Translations under genes and position numbers: made by a program
NCBI GenBank assembly: GCA_963773685.1
Contig: CAVZBY010000011.1
Coordinates: 496,001-560,000, forward strand
Reading direction: 5' to 3'
Source of the DNA: JALHVH01 sp963773685
Lineage (GTDB): Bacteria; Acidobacteriota; Aminicenantia; Aminicenantales; Saccharicenantaceae
DNA length: 64,000 nt
The notes under the pieces: generated by a model
The model's database searches: none
Seen by the model: only the letters and a program-made list of their open reading frames with translations
What the model was told of the DNA's origin: nothing
Shown: piece by piece, positions 62,469 through 64,000 of the stretch
How the letters are laid out: every line of letters starts with the position of its first letter
Position numbering within the stretch: the first letter of the stretch is position 1

Positions 62469-62512
62469 AGCCTCAGGCTTTAGCCTGAGCAAGACGCCGG
62501 CTGAAGCCCGCG
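62469..62512. repeat. REP-like palindromic element, copy 3
   Basis: The hairpin GCCTCAGGCTTTAGCCTGAGC is followed by CGCCGGCTGAAGCCCGCG, resembling the pair at 21059-21204. Like copy 2 it is preceded by TATAGCC. It lies directly after the DUF401 stop. The rest of the 62281-62468 gap shows nothing recognisable. Confidence 0.6.
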
Positions 62513-62513
62513 A

Positions 62514-63736
62514 CTACATAATAAGGCGGGAGACGACAAGCATGACCAGCGGCGGATAGGAAAACGACCGCGGTCGGCCAAATGAGGATCTTGTACACGT
62601 CCCTGAGCGGGGCCTTGAAGTAATCGGCCGTCAGCGCGAGGCAGAGATGGGCCGGAGACAGCAGGATGCCGACGAAGCCGCTGACATAGGCGAAGGCCAG
62701 GAGTCCCATGTCCGGATTCCCCTGCCCGATGATGGGGACGAGGAGGGGAAAGGCGATGGCCACGAAGGCCTGGTTGACGCCGGTGAGCAGGCCGACGACA
62801 AACGGAGCGGCGAACAAGAGGACATACCCCGAGAGCCCGTGAGGGGGAACGACCCGGACCACGGCGTCCAGGGCCCCCGAGGTTTCGAGGGTGGCCTTGA
62901 AGACCATCAAGGCTACCGTCAGGAGGATGATCTTCGGCGAGAAGCTCTCGGCGACGATCCTCCATCGTTCCCTGAGGCCCAAGCGGACGAAGATCTGCGT
63001 CAGGACGCTCGCCACGGCGAGGGCCGCCAGCAGGCCGAGCTTGAACACGAAAACAAGGACGACGGCCGTCAGGATGGGCCAGATGCCGAGAACGACCTTC
63101 AGGACGTCCTTCAGGGTCTTCGGATTGTCGTGCCCCTTGGGCTGGAAGGGGACGCGCCGGAACAGGATGACGAGCCCGACCGCTATGGCGATCAGGGTGA
63201 ACGGGAACTGGGTCGCCGAGACCCTGGTGATGGGAACGCGGCAGATGGCGGCGGCCAGGATGAGGTTGATGTACATCGGCCAGGAATATTCCCAGACGTG
63301 CCGGAACCAATAGTTGAAGAACGTCTTCCAGGCCGGCGGGAGGTCCCAGCGCTTCGCCGCCTCGTCCACGATGGGCGCGCCCATCATCGCCCCGGCGGTC
63401 ATGGGCAGGAGCCCGATGAAGGCCGAGGGGATGGCCAGGATCAGCCGCGGGTCGTCGACCAGGTTCCCGAGGGCTTCGACCATGCGCTTGAAGTGGCCGC
63501 CCCGCTGGAGGAAATTCCCGATGTAGAGGACGAGGACGACGATCCCGACGAGGTCGAGGGTCTCGAGGGCGATCGCCGCCTTGCCCGGCGTTCGTAAAGA
63601 ACAGCCCTATCGGCATGCCGAACAGGACGGCGGTCAGGGCGCTGTCCAGGACGAGGACAAGGCCCAGGTCCGCCTTCTTCCGGAGGAGGAAGAGCAGGAG
63701 GGCGATGACGAGGCCGATCTTCAGCAGGACGATCAT
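62514..63736 (-). CDS. DUF401-family multi-pass transporter, two frameshifts
   Basis: An integral membrane protein of about 407 residues with ten or more helices, including MTAGAMMGAPIVDEAAKRW, which is typical of the DUF401 transporter family (ion-transporter superfamily-like; substrate unknown). One extra base near 63584-63586 separates the first 49 residues (from MIVLLKIGLVIALLLF) from GKAAIALETLDLVGIVV. A second near 62546 hides the natural hydrophobic end (VMLVVSRLIM, stop at 62514). Without the second correction the frame would run into the REP element. The ATG at 63736 lies just after the rnhC stop. Confidence 0.75.
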
Positions 63737-63741
63737 GGATC

Positions 63742-64000
63742 TCAGCCGGACGCGTCGAGGACGCGGGCGGTGGTCTTGAAATGCAGCTTGGCGTACTTGC
63801 CGAGAGACGTCGGCGCCCAGGGCCTTCACGAGCTTGACGCCGGCCTCCTCGACGATCGGAGCGGCGCCCTTGGGAAGCTCGACGCCGGCCTCGCGCGACA
63901 GGGACCGGAGCCGGTCCAGGAATTCGGCGCGGGCCAGGATGGAGGCGGCCGCGACGGCCATGTCCTCCTCGGCCCGCGGCTGCTGGACGAGCTCGATGGA
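63742..64000 (-). CDS. rnhC: Ribonuclease HIII, C-terminal part, frameshifted
   Basis: The end of an RNase HII/HIII that removes RNA from RNA-DNA hybrids. The visible part has ELVQQPRAEEDMAVAAASIL and RAEFL, which match the HIII type, and an ending KYAKLHFKTTARVLDASG. An extra base near 63805 shifts the frame. Removing it restores GADV-LGKYAKLHF and the stop at 63742. The N-terminus and the catalytic acids lie beyond the right edge. Confidence 0.88.

Overview
The window reads as a chromosomal segment from a GC-rich (about two thirds G+C by eye), Gram-negative-type bacterium with a complete outer membrane: BamA, Skp, LolCE/LolD, LpxA, LpxI, FabZ and several outer-membrane or lipoprotein genes are present. 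The gene mix (S46 and M14 peptidases, tungsten aldehyde oxidoreductase, tungstate uptake, KimA-like permease, LpxI instead of LpxH) fits an anaerobic, peptide-degrading relative of the Acidobacteriota such as Ca. Aminicenantes. That placement is an inference from gene content only. No tRNA, rRNA, CRISPR array, transposase or phage gene was recognised.

Layout. 0-2 kb: ferrous iron uptake feoAB (feoB cut by the left edge). 2-12 kb: sulfatase-superfamily lipoprotein, S46 peptidase, alr, secA, guaB and a small membrane protein. 12-17 kb: panB-panC-panD, a deoxynucleoside-kinase-like gene with a degenerate P-loop, a PspC-domain protein and a KimA-like permease. 17-28 kb: a tungsten cofactor district. 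Aldehyde:ferredoxin oxidoreductase and a MoaD-like protein lie on +. A MobB-ThiF fusion with ppnP lies on -. The operon tupA-tupB-tupC-moeA-moaA-moaC-MOSC-mogA, also on -, is preceded by a clear promoter, a roughly 230-nt structured leader and an intrinsic terminator. 28-41 kb: HD-domain and PQQ-propeller genes, a very large M14-like peptidase, an NtrC-type sigma54 activator, an outer-membrane barrel, a PAS-PAS-GGDEF cyclase, an AT-rich regulatory island with a sigma54-type promoter and a stand-alone Fis-type HTH gene, an outer-membrane lipoprotein-sorting-like protein and an M48 peptidase. 41-51 kb: a long - strand run of envelope and housekeeping genes (ribH-nusB-lysS-lolCE-lolD-bamA-skp-fabZ-lpxA-lpxI-Gfo/Idh dehydrogenase). 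51-64 kb: a GNAT-like gene, Lon-like protease, rluB, a small OM barrel, two MacB-type permeases, a Kre9-domain protein, a scar of two gene relics, a lipoprotein, AlaX-L, a DUF401 transporter and the end of RNase HIII.

How it fits together. The 17-28 kb block is a self-contained supply line: TupABC imports tungstate, MoaA/MoaC/MoaD-like/ThiF build molybdopterin, MogA/MoeA insert the metal, and the AOR next door is the likely customer. The 41-51 kb block couples lipid A synthesis, beta-barrel assembly and lipoprotein export. The 30-38 kb block may be a sigma54-controlled module.

Two genome-wide patterns stand out. Many sigma70-type promoters place the -10 box only 6-9 nt before the start codon, which predicts leaderless or nearly leaderless mRNAs. 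About eleven single-base frameshifts interrupt otherwise intact conserved genes, nine of them repaired by removing one base. They look like assembly indels rather than decay.
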